64,000 nucleotides of DNA. Origin: JAHIQC01 sp964565645 (GTDB taxonomy: Bacteria > Actinomycetota > Coriobacteriia > Anaerosomatales > JAHIQC01). Of the stretch, positions 25,105-34,191 are shown in pieces (positions within the stretch are counted from its first letter, which is position 1; each line of letters opens with the position of its first letter). The DNA is taken from the NCBI GenBank assembly GCA_964565645.1, contig CAZMFQ010000010.1, forward strand, positions 61,982-125,981, written 5' to 3'. The position numbers and the translations under genes are program-made. The notes beneath the pieces are model-generated. The model made no database searches and was not told the DNA's origin. It was given only the letters and a program-made list of their open reading frames with translations.

Positions 25105-25617
25105 ATGCCACGCCCGTCCTGGGACGACTACTTCATGAGCATCGCCGAGCAGGTCTCGGGCCGTTCGACGTGCCTGCGCCGCTCCACAGGCGCTGTCCTG
25201 GTCAAGGACAAGCGCATCCTGGCGACCGGCTACAACGGCACGCCGGCGGGACTGGCTCATTGCGAGGAGGTCGGGTGCCTGCGCGAGCAGCGCAACATCC
25301 CGAGCGGCTCGCACCATGAGCTCTGTCGCGGCATCCACGCAGAGCAGAACGCGGTGATCCAGGCCGCCAAACACGGCATCGCCATGGACGGCGCGACGGC
25401 GTACTGCACGCATCAGCCATGCGTGCTCTGCGCCAAGATCCTGCTCAACGCGGGCGTCGTTGACATCGTCTACCGCGACCCGTATCCGGATCCGCTTTCC
25501 GAGGAGTTGCTCGCCGAGGCGGGGGTCGTTCCGCGCCGACTCGTACCCGTGCCATGTGCCGAAGGGCTCGCCGGGACCGATGCGTCCGTGCCCCCGGCCG
25601 CCGGAGCGGCCTCGTGA
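25105..25617 (+). CDS. comEB: dCMP deaminase
   Basis: Zinc enzyme that deaminates dCMP to dUMP, supplying thymidylate synthase. The 170-residue protein begins RPSWDDYFMSIAEQVS. The zinc and proton-shuttle motif is HAE at 78-80 (GIHAEQNAV), with Cys106 and Cys109 in PCVLCAK. The start at 25105 follows GAGGAGG; the earlier open frame overlaps upp and is rejected. The final residues run into the next gene (GTGA overlap). A C-terminal Ala/Pro-rich tail is longer than in ComEB. Confidence 0.93.
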   Translation: MPRPSWDDYFMSIAEQVSGRSTCLRRSTGAVLVKDKRILATGYNGTPAGLAHCEEVGCLREQRNIPSGSHHELCRGIHAEQNAVIQAAKHGIAMDGATAYCTHQPCVLCAKILLNAGVVDIVYRDPYPDPLSEELLAEAGVVPRRLVPVPCAEGLAGTDASVPPAAGAAS

Positions 25618-26702
25618 GCGCTCGCCACTACCTGTTCGTCATCGCTGCGGCCGCGTTCGTCACGCTCATCCTCACGCCCCTCGTTCGCGCATGGAGCATC
25701 CGCCGGGGACTGGTCGACGAGCCCGGTGGCCGCAAGGTCCATACGTACGCGATCTCCCGGCTCGGCGGGATCGCGATGTTCGCCGGTTTCGCGTTCGCGG
25801 TGGCCCTCGAGGCCTTCGGGGAGCGGCAGTTCGGTTGGGGAGGGGCGTTGCTCGCGCAGGGCTCCGCGGTATGGGGCGTGCTCGGCGGGCTTGTCGTCAT
25901 ATTCGCCGTCGGAGTGATCGACGACATCTACACCCTCGATCCCGGCCCCAAGCTCCTCGGACAGATCGTGGCCGCCGGTATCGTGATCGCGGCGGGCCTG
26001 CGTATCGACTTCGTGGGCAACCCGGCGGGCGGGGGACTCATCGCGTTGGGCCTGCTCGGCATCCCGGTCACGCTCGTCTATATCGTGGGCTTCACCAACG
26101 TCATCAACCTGATCGACGGTCTCGACGGGCTCGCCGCAGGTGTGAGCGCGATCGCGGCGACGAGCTTCCTGGTGCTCGCAGCGCAATCCAACCGGCTCGA
26201 GGCGGCTGCGCTCGCCGCCGCGCTCATCGGCGCGTGCCTCGGCTTCCTGCGCTACAACTTCAACCCGGCCTCCATCTTCATGGGCGACTCGGGCGCGATG
26301 TTCCTGGGGTTCGCGCTCGCGAGCATCTCGCTCCTCGGCGTGATGAAGTCGGTAGCGGCCATCACACTCGTAGTGCCGCTGCTCATCATCGGTGTGCCCA
26401 TCTTCGACACCGCCTCGGCGATCGTCCGCCGTATCCGGCACAACAGGCCGATCCAGGAGGCCGACAAGGGCCACATCCACCACCGTCTCCTAGGCCGAGG
26501 ATTCGACCAGCGACAGACCGTGATCATCATCTACATATGGTCCGCGGTGCTTGCCGTCGGCGGGTACGCGATGCGGTACGCGCCCTCGCTCATCAAGATC
26601 GCCACCTTCGCCGTCCTGGCGGTGCTTTCGGGCCTCATGGCGTACTGGCTGGGACTCTTCGAGGCGGCCCACCACCACGTCGAGGAGAGCCCGGACGAGT
26701 AG
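25614..26702 (+). CDS. wecA: Undecaprenyl-phosphate N-acetylglucosaminyl-1-phosphate transferase (WecA/TagO-like)
   Basis: Polytopic transferase that loads a sugar-1-phosphate, most likely GlcNAc-1-P, onto undecaprenyl phosphate to start a wall or surface polysaccharide. The 362-residue protein has about ten membrane segments. Catalytic motifs of the family are VIDDIY, NVINLIDGLDGLAAG, GDSGAMFLGF and the histidine-rich HIHHRLL. The GTG at 25614 overlaps the deaminase stop (GTGA); the longer frame upstream is not coding. It could prime the glycan built by the cluster at 36053-43966, an inference from product type. Confidence 0.92.
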   Translation: MSARHYLFVIAAAAFVTLILTPLVRAWSIRRGLVDEPGGRKVHTYAISRLGGIAMFAGFAFAVALEAFGERQFGWGGALLAQGSAVWGVLGGLVVIFAVGVIDDIYTLDPGPKLLGQIVAAGIVIAAGLRIDFVGNPAGGGLIALGLLGIPVTLVYIVGFTNVINLIDGLDGLAAGVSAIAATSFLVLAAQSNRLEAAALAAALIGACLGFLRYNFNPASIFMGDSGAMFLGFALASISLLGVMKSVAAITLVVPLLIIGVPIFDTASAIVRRIRHNRPIQEADKGHIHHRLLGRGFDQRQTVIIIYIWSAVLAVGGYAMRYAPSLIKIATFAVLAVLSGLMAYWLGLFEAAHHHVEESPDE

Positions 26703-26771
26703 GTGTCGCAGGTCGCGGAGGGCGGGCGCGGAGTGGCCGCGACGCCCGGTGTTCGGACCCGCCGAACGGCC

Positions 26772-26800
26772 TTGTTCGACCCTGAACGTTCCTGTACGAT
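26772..26800 (+). promoter_or_regulatory. Candidate promoter of the ATP synthase operon
   Basis: TTGTTC (26772-26777) and TACGAT (26795-26800) with a 17-bp spacer. Transcription would begin near 26807, giving a leader of about 165 nt before atpI. The 272-bp gap between the transferase gene and atpI contains no other gene. Confidence 0.45.
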
Positions 26801-26809
26801 AGGGCCGCT

Positions 26810-26832
26810 TTCCGAGACCCCCCGGTTCGGAA
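26810..26832 (+). promoter_or_regulatory. 5' hairpin in the atp operon leader
   Basis: TTCCGA (26810-26815) pairs with TCGGAA (26827-26832) and ACC with GGT inside it, around a CCCC loop with one bulged G. It would form at the very 5' end of the transcript from the candidate promoter. A role in mRNA stability is only a guess. Confidence 0.35.
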
Positions 26833-26974
26833 TCTGTCGTGTGCGCGCTTTCGTGCGCCCGCGCGGTGTTCCGCAAGCCCCTTTCGGCTTGACGCGGTCG
26901 GTTCTTGGTCCGCAAGTAGAGCTGGGACACTGCAGAGGGGTAGTCAACTGTCTCCCACACCGGCCGATAGCCTC

Positions 26975-27304
26975 GTGACGCTGCTCTCGCAGCCGCTCGT
27001 AGCCGCCGCACTCGGGCTGGCTTGCGGTCTCGTCCTGCTTCTCGCTTCCCGGGCCAGTTTCGCGCGCATCGAGTCGGATGATGCCGCCCGCGGGATACTC
27101 CTTGCGGGTCTTTCCCTTGTCGGCCGTCTGTTCGCTGCGACGGTCGTTCTGTTTCTCTACAGCCGTTTCGTACCCGAAGGGTTCGCCGCGTTCGGGCTGA
27201 CCCTCGCGGGTGCGTTCGTCGTTGGTTACATGGTGGAGCTGGTCCGCTACGCGGGCCTGCACAGGTATTCCCGGCCGGCTGCCGGGTCCAGGGATGGGAG
27301 GTAG
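26975..27304 (+). CDS. atpI: ATP synthase subunit I (AtpI-like)
   Basis: A 109-residue membrane protein encoded directly before atpB, where the small assembly protein AtpI normally lies; AtpI helps insert magnesium and assemble the c-ring. Three or four hydrophobic segments (about 7-25, 42-65 and 72-93) end in VVGYMVELVRYAGL, a pattern like the subunit I family. The GTG start at 26975 has no good ribosome site. A start a few codons upstream, closer to AGAGGGG at about 26934, cannot be excluded. Identification rests on position and topology more than on sequence motifs. Confidence 0.72.
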   Translation: MTLLSQPLVAAALGLACGLVLLLASRASFARIESDDAARGILLAGLSLVGRLFAATVVLFLYSRFVPEGFAAFGLTLAGAFVVGYMVELVRYAGLHRYSRPAAGSRDGR

Positions 27305-27312
27305 GTAGACGC

Positions 27313-28191
27313 GTGAACCCGTTGGAGCTACTACCTGGAAAGATCGAAGAGCTCGTTCATGAGCTGTCGGTCTTGCCCTACAACAACATGGAGGGTCATG
27401 TCACGAGTCCGTGGACGCTGACCAACTACGTTGTGTGGGGTTTGGTTGCTCTCGTGGTCACGATGCTGATGTTCATCATCGTCGCGAACCGCGAGAAGAA
27501 GCAGATTGCGCTCGCCGCCCAGACCGGTGACGCCACGACCCTCGCCCCCGCGGGCAGGCTTGTGGGCATGCTGGAGGCCGGTGTCGAGTTCATCCGCGAC
27601 ATGGCGACCGACGTGATCGGCCCCAAGGATGGCCCGAAGTACGTGCCGCTGCTTGGCACCTTCTTCTTCATGATCCTGGTGTCGAACATGTTCGGTCTCA
27701 TCCCCGCCGGCAAGTCCATCGGCGGCACCATCGGCGGCACGGTCGCCCTCGCGCTGATCAGCTGGCTCGCATTCGTGTGGATCGGCTTCACCAAGAACGG
27801 CGCGTACGGCTACCTCAAGAGCCTCATCCCCGAGGGCGTGCGCTCGATGCCGTTCTTTGGAAGGCTGTTCCTGGGCGGGTTCATCTTCCTGCTCGAGTTC
27901 ATCTCGTACTTCATCGTGCGCCCGCTCACGCTGGCCGTACGACTGTTCGCCAACCTCTATGCGGGACACATCATCCTCGGTGTCTTCTCGGGCTTCGTGG
28001 CGCTGTTCTGGCCGATCTTCGAGAAGGAGCTCACCTGGAGCGTCGGCGGTATCGGCGTGGGCGCGCTCGCGCTGGTGTTCCTGATCCTGATGTACGCGTT
28101 CGAGGTCTTCGTCGCGTTCATCCAGGCCTACGTCTTCACGATCCTGACGGCGGTCTACATCCAGAGCTCGGTGCACGCCTCCGAGCACTAG
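27313..28191 (+). CDS. atpB: ATP synthase Fo subunit a
   Basis: Proton-channel subunit beside the c-ring. The 292-residue protein has five to six membrane helices and the essential arginine in LTLAVRLFANLYAGH (about residue 213), plus PEGVRSMPFF before it. GTG start; GGGAGGT lies about ten bases upstream. First of the eight canonical subunit genes, which run without interruption to 33974. Confidence 0.96.
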   Translation: MNPLELLPGKIEELVHELSVLPYNNMEGHVTSPWTLTNYVVWGLVALVVTMLMFIIVANREKKQIALAAQTGDATTLAPAGRLVGMLEAGVEFIRDMATDVIGPKDGPKYVPLLGTFFFMILVSNMFGLIPAGKSIGGTIGGTVALALISWLAFVWIGFTKNGAYGYLKSLIPEGVRSMPFFGRLFLGGFIFLLEFISYFIVRPLTLAVRLFANLYAGHIILGVFSGFVALFWPIFEKELTWSVGGIGVGALALVFLILMYAFEVFVAFIQAYVFTILTAVYIQSSVHASEH

Positions 28192-28236
28192 TACGGTCAC
28201 ATGTCGGCAAGATGCCGGCTGGAAGCATGGTCATGT

Positions 28237-28272
28237 AAACCTGAAGAGATCAGGTTTCAACCTAGAAGGAGG
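28237..28272 (+). promoter_or_regulatory. Intercistronic hairpin and perfect ribosome site before atpE
   Basis: AAACCTGA (28237-28244) and TCAGGTTT (28250-28257) form a perfect 8-bp stem with a 5-nt loop. It is followed by AGAAGGAGG (28264-28272), the strongest Shine-Dalgarno in the operon, eight bases before the atpE GTG. This fits the need to make many more c subunits than other subunits. Confidence 0.5.
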
Positions 28273-28280
28273 ATCTAGCA

Positions 28281-28496
28281 GTGGAAGGTTCCATCGTCGC
28301 TGTTGGTAAGGGTCTCGCATACGGCCTCGCGGCCATCGGCCCTGGTATCGGTATCGGTATCGTCGGCGGTAAGGCCCTCGAGGCCATGGCCCGCCAGCCT
28401 GAGATGGCCGGTCGTATCCAGAGCACCATGTTCATCGCCATCGCGTTCACCGAGGCGCTCGCGCTCCTCGGCTTCGTCCTCACGTTCCTTCTCTAA
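28281..28496 (+). CDS. atpE: ATP synthase Fo subunit c
   Basis: Ring-forming two-helix proteolipid of 71 residues. Helix 1 holds the glycine motif GPGIGIGIVGG, the loop is KALEAMARQPE, and helix 2 carries the ion-binding carboxylate Glu58 in AIAFTEALAL. The sodium-type signature of Ilyobacter (Gln in helix 1, Glu-Ser-Thr in helix 2) is replaced by Ile25 and Glu58-Ala-Leu, so proton coupling is predicted. GTG start with an excellent ribosome site. Confidence 0.96.
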   Translation: MEGSIVAVGKGLAYGLAAIGPGIGIGIVGGKALEAMARQPEMAGRIQSTMFIAIAFTEALALLGFVLTFLL

Positions 28497-28523
28497 CAGC
28501 TAACCAGGAACGGAGGTTTCGAC

Positions 28524-29090
28524 GTGTTCGTAGAAATGGCATACGCCTCTGAGGCGGCCGAGGGCGCGAAGAGCGGCCTCGAGGCGACCCTGGGTTCGGT
28601 CTACCCGAACCCGGCAGCCGTATGGCCGACCTGGGTCGCGTTCATCATCCTGTTCGTCCTGCTGTGGAAGTTCGCCTTCCCGGCGATCATCGGCATGCTC
28701 GACAAGCGCGCCGAGGCAATCAAGGAATCCCTTGAGAAGGCCGAGGAGACCAAGGTCGAGGCCGAGCGTCTGCTCGAGGATTACAAGCAGCAGATGGCAG
28801 AGGCTCGCGGTGAGGCTTCCAAGGTCATCGAGCAGGGCCGCAAGGTCGCTGAGTCGATGAAGGAAGAGATCGTAGCCAAGGCCAACGAAGAGGCCGCCGC
28901 GATCGTCGCCAAGGCCCACGAGGTCATGGAAGGCGAGCGCAAGGCCGCCGTGGCCGAGCTGCAGGCGTCCGTCGCGGACATCTCCGTGGCCGTCGCAAGC
29001 AAGCTCATCGGCGAGCAGCTCTCCGCGGCTGATCACGCCAAGCTCATCGACAAGTACGTTGCAGAGGTGGGCGGCCTGAATGACAACTAG
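28524..29090 (+). CDS. atpF: ATP synthase Fo subunit b
   Basis: Peripheral stalk subunit of 188 residues. A short N-terminal stretch precedes the membrane helix (about 35-55, PTWVAFIILFVLLW), then a long charged coiled-coil (about 60-165) rich in Glu, Lys and Ala. GTG start with GGAGG upstream. The last 11 bases overlap atpH. Confidence 0.95.
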   Translation: MFVEMAYASEAAEGAKSGLEATLGSVYPNPAAVWPTWVAFIILFVLLWKFAFPAIIGMLDKRAEAIKESLEKAEETKVEAERLLEDYKQQMAEARGEASKVIEQGRKVAESMKEEIVAKANEEAAAIVAKAHEVMEGERKAAVAELQASVADISVAVASKLIGEQLSAADHAKLIDKYVAEVGGLNDN

Positions 29091-29637
29091 CGAGATCACA
29101 GGGGCCTATGCACGGGCCCTCTTCGACCTCGCCACCGTCGCAGACGCTGTCGACGCGACCGACGCCGCGCTCCGCACCATCGTGGAGACGGTGCGCGGCA
29201 ACGTCGAACTGCGTGACGCCCTCGCGGACTCGGCCATCCCCGCGGACAAGAAGCGCGCGATCATGCGCGACCTGTTCGCCGAGGCCGGTTCACCCGAGGC
29301 AGTCGCCGTCGCGTCGACGATGGTGGAGCGTGGCCTGGTGGCTTCGCTCGGTGACGTGCTGACGACCTACGGCGAGATCGCCGAGGCCGAGCGCGGCATC
29401 GTGGTCGCTTCCGTGACCACCGCTGTCCCCATGGCCGATGACACCCGTGCATCACTGGTCCAGAAACTGTCCTCCGTGCTCGGTCGTCCCGTCTCGCTTC
29501 GCGAGAAGGTCGACGCCTCGATCATCGGCGGCATCCGTATCAACGTTGGCGGTCGCGTGCTCGACGGAAGCCTTTCCTCACAGCTCGACGCCATGCGTTC
29601 CGCACTTGCGACGTCTTCGCAGGGAGGTGAGGCGTAA
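29080..29637 (+). CDS. atpH: ATP synthase F1 subunit delta
   Basis: Connects the peripheral stalk to the top of F1. The 185-residue protein has the OSCP-like helical N-terminal domain (ITGAYARALFDLA) and the conserved C-terminal IIGGIRINVGGRVLDGSL. The ATG lies inside the end of atpF, so the two are translationally coupled. It ends one base before atpA. Confidence 0.95.
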   Translation: MTTSEITGAYARALFDLATVADAVDATDAALRTIVETVRGNVELRDALADSAIPADKKRAIMRDLFAEAGSPEAVAVASTMVERGLVASLGDVLTTYGEIAEAERGIVVASVTTAVPMADDTRASLVQKLSSVLGRPVSLREKVDASIIGGIRINVGGRVLDGSLSSQLDAMRSALATSSQGGEA

Positions 29638-31203
29638 GTGGCAGAGATAACTGCCAGCGCGATCCAGGACGTACTGAAGGCGCAGCTCGAGGGTTTCAAG
29701 CCTGAGGTGGACGTCCGCGAGGTCGGCACGGTTCTGCAGGTCGGCGACGGTATCGCCCGTGTCGACGGCCTGCGTGGCGCCATGGCCGGTGAGCTCCTGG
29801 AGTTCATGGTCGAAGGCGGCAAGGTCGTCTATGGAATGGCACTCAACCTCGACGAGACCGAGGTCGGCGCCGTCCTTCTGGGCGAGGTCACCTCCGTCAA
29901 GGAGAACGACACCGTCCGCACCACCGGCCGCGTGGTCGAGGTGCCTTCGGGCAAGGGTATGCTCGGCCGTATCGTCGACCCGCTCGGCCAGCCGCTCGAC
30001 GGCAAGGGCCCGATCGCGGCCGAGGGTACGCGTCCGGTCGAGTTCCGCGCTCCCGGCGTCATCGAGCGCAAGGGCGTTCACGAGCCCATGCAGACCGGCA
30101 TCATGGCCATCGACTCGATGATCCCGGTCGGTCGAGGCCAGCGTGAGCTGATCATCGGCGACCGCCAGACCGGTAAGACGGCCGTGGCGATCGACACGAT
30201 CATCAACCAGAAGGGCAAGGGCGTCATCTGCATCTACGTCGCGATCGGCCAGAAGGCCTCCACGGTCGCCGGCGTGGTCGAGACGCTCGCGGAGCACGGC
30301 GCCATGGACTACACGATCATCGTGGCCGCCAACGCCTCCGACCCCGCGCCGATGCAGTACCTCGCCCCCATGTCGGGTGCGGCCATCGGTGAGTACTTCA
30401 TCTACAACGGCGAGGACGGCAAGCCCGCGGGCAAGGACAATCCCGGGCGCGCGGTCCTGTGCGTCTACGACGACCTCTCCAAGCAGGCCGTCGCGTATCG
30501 CCAGATGTCCCTCACGCTCCGCCGCCCGCCGGGCCGCGAGGCGTATCCGGGTGACGTCTTCTATCTGCACAGCCGTCTGCTTGAGCGCGCACTCAAGCTC
30601 TCCGACGACATGGGCGCCGGTTCGCTCACGGCCCTGCCGGTCATCGAGACCCAGGCGGGTGACGTCTCGGCCTACATCCCGACCAACGTCATCTCCATCA
30701 CCGACGGCCAGATGTTCCTGCAGTCCGACCTGTTCTTCCAGGGCATCCGCCCCGCCATCAACGTTGGTATCTCTGTCTCCCGAGTCGGCGGCGACGCGCA
30801 GCTCAAGGCCATGAAGCAGGTCGCGGGCTCGCTTCGACTCGACCTGGCGAACTACCGTTCGCTGGCCGCGTTCGCGCAGTTCGGCTCCGATCTCGACAAG
30901 GCGACCCAGGCCACGCTGAACCGTGGTGAGCGGCTCGTCGAGCTCCTCAAGCAGGGCCAGTACGTGCCGATGCCCGTCGAGAACCAGGTCGTCGCGATCT
31001 TCGCCGGCACCAAGGGCTACCTCGACGACATCGCGCCGGAGAAGGTCCTCGCATTCCGCGACGGACTCATCGCCTTCGTGGGAAGCGCGTATCCCGAGAT
31101 CGGCAAGGCCATCGTGGACGAAGGCAAGATCTCGGACGAGACCTCCGCAGCGCTTGCGAAGGCCGTCGACGAGTTCAAGGCCCAGTTCACGGCCGGGGAG
31201 TAG
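29638..31203 (+). CDS. atpA: ATP synthase F1 subunit alpha
   Basis: Regulatory nucleotide-binding subunit of F1. The 521-residue protein has a beta-barrel N-terminus, Walker A GDRQTGKT (about 175-182), and the alpha/beta signature in the PAINVGISVSRVGG stretch. GTG start directly after atpH, with GGGAGGTGAGG inside the end of atpH as ribosome site. Confidence 0.97.
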   Translation: MAEITASAIQDVLKAQLEGFKPEVDVREVGTVLQVGDGIARVDGLRGAMAGELLEFMVEGGKVVYGMALNLDETEVGAVLLGEVTSVKENDTVRTTGRVVEVPSGKGMLGRIVDPLGQPLDGKGPIAAEGTRPVEFRAPGVIERKGVHEPMQTGIMAIDSMIPVGRGQRELIIGDRQTGKTAVAIDTIINQKGKGVICIYVAIGQKASTVAGVVETLAEHGAMDYTIIVAANASDPAPMQYLAPMSGAAIGEYFIYNGEDGKPAGKDNPGRAVLCVYDDLSKQAVAYRQMSLTLRRPPGREAYPGDVFYLHSRLLERALKLSDDMGAGSLTALPVIETQAGDVSAYIPTNVISITDGQMFLQSDLFFQGIRPAINVGISVSRVGGDAQLKAMKQVAGSLRLDLANYRSLAAFAQFGSDLDKATQATLNRGERLVELLKQGQYVPMPVENQVVAIFAGTKGYLDDIAPEKVLAFRDGLIAFVGSAYPEIGKAIVDEGKISDETSAALAKAVDEFKAQFTAGE

Positions 31204-31208
31204 CAGAC

Positions 31209-32099
31209 ATGCCCAACCTGAGAGACATCAAGCAGCGGATCGACAGTACGCAATCCACGCGTCAGATCACGCGCACCATGGAGATGGTCTCGACGGCCAA
31301 GATCAAGAAGGCTCAGGAACGCATCGAGGCGGCGCGTCCGTACGCGCTGTCCATGATGGAGGTTCTGGGCAACGTGGCCCGGTTCGCGATCGGCGCGCAG
31401 CATCCGCTGCTCATCGAGCACGACAAGCGCGAGCGGGTCATCGTGATCTCGGTGACCTCGGACCGGGGCCTTGCCGGAGCGTTCAACTCGAACATCATCC
31501 GACTCACCGAGTCACTGATGCGCGAGGAGAGCGCCGCCGGCGCCAAGGTGGACCTCGTCGCGGTCGGCAAGAAGGCGGGCGCGTACTTCCGCTATCGCGG
31601 AGTCGAGCCCATCGCCGCGTACCGTGACATCTCCGACAAGCCGACGTTCGCGGACGCCAAGTCGATCGCGGCACACGTCATCGGCGCGTACGCCGACGGC
31701 GAGTGCGATGCGGTCTACGTCGCGTTCAACCATTTCAAGAACGTCGCCGACCAGAAGCCCGAGATCCATCAGCTTCTGCCGATCGAACGTCGCGTGATGG
31801 CTGAGGCCGCCGAGGATGTCGAGGCAGCCAAGATCAATGCGGAGTATCAATTCGAACCGGACGCCGAGTCCGTGCTCGAGCTGTTGCTCCCGACCTACGT
31901 CGAGACGCTCATCTACCGCGCGCTCATGGAGTCCGCGGCCTCAGAGCACGGCGCTCGCCGCAAGGCGATGAAGTCGGCCACCGACAACGCCTCCGAGATG
32001 ATCACGACCCTGACGCGCAGCTACAACCGCGCCCGTCAGGCCGCGATCACCCAGGAGATCGCAGAGATCGTGGGCGGCGCTGCCGCTCAGGAGGACTAG
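31209..32099 (+). CDS. atpG: ATP synthase F1 subunit gamma
   Basis: Central rotating shaft of F1, 296 residues. N-terminal helix (LRDIKQRIDSTQSTRQITR) and C-terminal helix (RRKAMKSATDNASEMI) form the coiled coil. The middle segment SVTSDRGLAGAFNSNI is the conserved fold around the Rossmann-like domain. The stop is directly abutted by the atpD start. Confidence 0.96.
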   Translation: MPNLRDIKQRIDSTQSTRQITRTMEMVSTAKIKKAQERIEAARPYALSMMEVLGNVARFAIGAQHPLLIEHDKRERVIVISVTSDRGLAGAFNSNIIRLTESLMREESAAGAKVDLVAVGKKAGAYFRYRGVEPIAAYRDISDKPTFADAKSIAAHVIGAYADGECDAVYVAFNHFKNVADQKPEIHQLLPIERRVMAEAAEDVEAAKINAEYQFEPDAESVLELLLPTYVETLIYRALMESAASEHGARRKAMKSATDNASEMITTLTRSYNRARQAAITQEIAEIVGGAAAQED

Positions 32100-33536
32100 A
32101 TGGCAGCCACTGAAACGAAGGATATGCACATGAATGTCGGACGAATCGTGAGAATCGTCGGACCGGTCATCGATGCCGAGTTCGCCGCGGACGCCATCCC
32201 GGCGATCTACACGGCGCTCAAGATCGACGTCGATACCCCGGTCGGACATCTCAAGACGATCGCGGAGGTGCAGCAGCACCTTCCGAACAACCAGGTACGA
32301 GCCGTCGCCATGAGTTCGACGGACGGCCTGACCCGCGGCATGGAGGTCATCGATACCGGTGCCCCCATGCAGATGCCGGTCGGCCCGTCCACGCTCGGTC
32401 GCATCTGGAACGTCATGGGTGAGGCCATCGACGGTCAGCCCATGCCCGAGGTGGAGGATTACTATCCGATCCACCGCCCGGCGCCGGAGTACGAGGAGCT
32501 CGTGTCCAAGACCGAGATCTTCGAGACCGGCATCAAGGTCGTCGACCTGCTCGAGCCCTACATCAAGGGTGGAAAGACCGGCCTGTTCGGCGGCGCGGGC
32601 GTCGGCAAGACGGTCATCATCATGGAGCTCATCAACAACCTCGCCATGCAGCACGGTGGTACGTCGGTGTTCACCGGCGTGGGTGAGCGCACCCGTGAAG
32701 GTACCGACCTGTACAACGAGATGAAGGAATCGGGCGTCATCGAGAAGACGGCGCTCATCTACGGCCAGATGAACGAGCCTCCCGGAGCGCGTCTGCGCGT
32801 CGGTCTGGCCGGTCTGACCGCCGCGGAGTACTTCCGTGACCAGGGCCAGGACGTGCTCCTGTTCGTGGACAACATCTTCCGCTTCACCCAGGCGGGTTCC
32901 GAGGTCTCGGCGCTTCTGGGCCGCATGCCTTCCGCCGTCGGTTACCAGCCCACGCTGGCCACCGAGATGGGCGACCTGCAGGAGCGCATCACCTCGACCA
33001 AGACGGGCTCCATCACGTCGGTCCAGGCGATCTACGTTCCCGCCGACGACCTCACCGACCCGGCGCCGGCCACGGCGTTCACGCACCTCGACGCCACCAC
33101 GGTTCTGTCGCGTTCGATCTCCGAGCTCGGCATCTACCCGGCCGTCGACCCGCTCGCCAGCACGTCCCGCGCGCTTTCCGCGGACGTCGTCGGCGAGGAG
33201 CACTACCGCGTCGCCCGTGAGACCCAGCAGATCCTCCAGCGCTATAAGGACCTGCAGGACATCATCGCCATCCTCGGTATGGACGAGCTGTCCGAGGAGG
33301 ACAAGCTGACCGTCTCGCGTGCGCGCAAGATGCAGCAGTTCCTCTCGCAGCCGTTCTTCGTGGCCGCGCAGTTCACGGGCATGGAGGGCAAGTACGTCAA
33401 GCTCGAGGACACGATCCGCGGCTTCGACATGATCGCCAAGGGCGAGTGCGACGACATCCCCGAGCAGGCCTTCCGCTACAAGGGCGGGATCGAAGAGGTC
33501 CTCGAGGCTGCCGAGCAGCTCAAGGCGACCGCATAA
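32100..33536 (+). CDS. atpD: ATP synthase F1 subunit beta
   Basis: Catalytic subunit, 478 residues. Walker A GGAGVGKT (about 164-171), the catalytic Glu in GVGERTREG, and the DELSEEDK segment near the C-terminus are all present. The ATG at 32100 abuts the atpG stop; an in-frame ATG at 32130 just before NVGRIVRIVGPV is also possible, so the first ten residues are uncertain. Confidence 0.97.
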   Translation: MAATETKDMHMNVGRIVRIVGPVIDAEFAADAIPAIYTALKIDVDTPVGHLKTIAEVQQHLPNNQVRAVAMSSTDGLTRGMEVIDTGAPMQMPVGPSTLGRIWNVMGEAIDGQPMPEVEDYYPIHRPAPEYEELVSKTEIFETGIKVVDLLEPYIKGGKTGLFGGAGVGKTVIIMELINNLAMQHGGTSVFTGVGERTREGTDLYNEMKESGVIEKTALIYGQMNEPPGARLRVGLAGLTAAEYFRDQGQDVLLFVDNIFRFTQAGSEVSALLGRMPSAVGYQPTLATEMGDLQERITSTKTGSITSVQAIYVPADDLTDPAPATAFTHLDATTVLSRSISELGIYPAVDPLASTSRALSADVVGEEHYRVARETQQILQRYKDLQDIIAILGMDELSEEDKLTVSRARKMQQFLSQPFFVAAQFTGMEGKYVKLEDTIRGFDMIAKGECDDIPEQAFRYKGGIEEVLEAAEQLKATA

Positions 33537-33551
33537 AGGAGCGCTGAAGCA

Positions 33552-33974
33552 ATGGCACGCACACTCATGTGCGAGATCATCACTCCCGAGCGCATCGTCT
33601 ACACCAACGAGGTGGAGATGGTGGTCGCTCCGACGATCGACGGCGAGATCGGCGTCCTGCCGCTCCACGCCCCGCTCGTGAGCGCTCTCAAGCCGGGCGA
33701 GATACGCGTCAAGTGGGATAACGACAAGGAGACCGAGTGGTTCGCGGTCGCCGGCGGCTACATCCAGGTCCACGAGGACAAGGTCATCATCCTCGCCGAC
33801 CACGCCGTCGTCGCATCCCAGATCGACGTAGAGCGCGCGCGTCAGGCGCTCGAACTCGCCAAGGAGCGCATGGCTTCGTTGCCCGCTGAGGCTGACGAGG
33901 TCGAGCGCGACACCATGCAGGCGGAGCTCAAGTGGTGCGAGATGCAGCTCGAGGTCGCAGGCCGCCGCAAGTAG
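33552..33974 (+). CDS. atpC: ATP synthase F1 subunit epsilon
   Basis: Bottom subunit of the central stalk, able to inhibit ATP hydrolysis. The 140-residue protein has the N-terminal beta sandwich (CEIITPERIVYTNEVEMV, GEIGVLPLHAPLVSAL) and a C-terminal helical hairpin from about residue 90 (DVERARQALELAKER). AAGGAG upstream supports the start. It ends the operon; a terminator follows 45 bp later. Confidence 0.96.
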   Translation: MARTLMCEIITPERIVYTNEVEMVVAPTIDGEIGVLPLHAPLVSALKPGEIRVKWDNDKETEWFAVAGGYIQVHEDKVIILADHAVVASQIDVERARQALELAKERMASLPAEADEVERDTMQAELKWCEMQLEVAGRRK

Positions 33975-34018
33975 CCGTCGCGACAGCACCGAAAGCGGTG
34001 CATGGACTTCGCCAATGA

Positions 34019-34054
34019 GGCGGCGGCTCTCTTCGGGAGGGTCGCCGCCTTGTT
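34019..34054 (+). terminator. Terminator of the ATP synthase operon
   Basis: A long stem pairs GGCGGCG (34019-34025) with CGCCGCC (34043-34049), continued by CTCTCT / GGAGGG through G-T pairs, with a 3-nt loop TCG, followed by TTGTT. A smaller hairpin GCACCG-AAAG-CGGTGC lies at 33986-34001. The rest of the gap to murA shows no gene. Confidence 0.65.
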
Positions 34055-34191
34055 CGTCCGGGCTACCGGCTCCGCGACGTGCGCTCGCCGAGGAATCCGT
34101 TCGGTGACGTATCGCGGCGTCAGGTTGCCGCAGAGGGTGTGGTTGGCTAGGGTGTCGGAGACATCCGACACGGACTGTGGATCGAGGTAGC

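Noticed and set aside
34002..34190. Small frame between atpC and murA
   Set aside because: It runs through the terminator hairpin and almost into murA; no ribosome site or family features.
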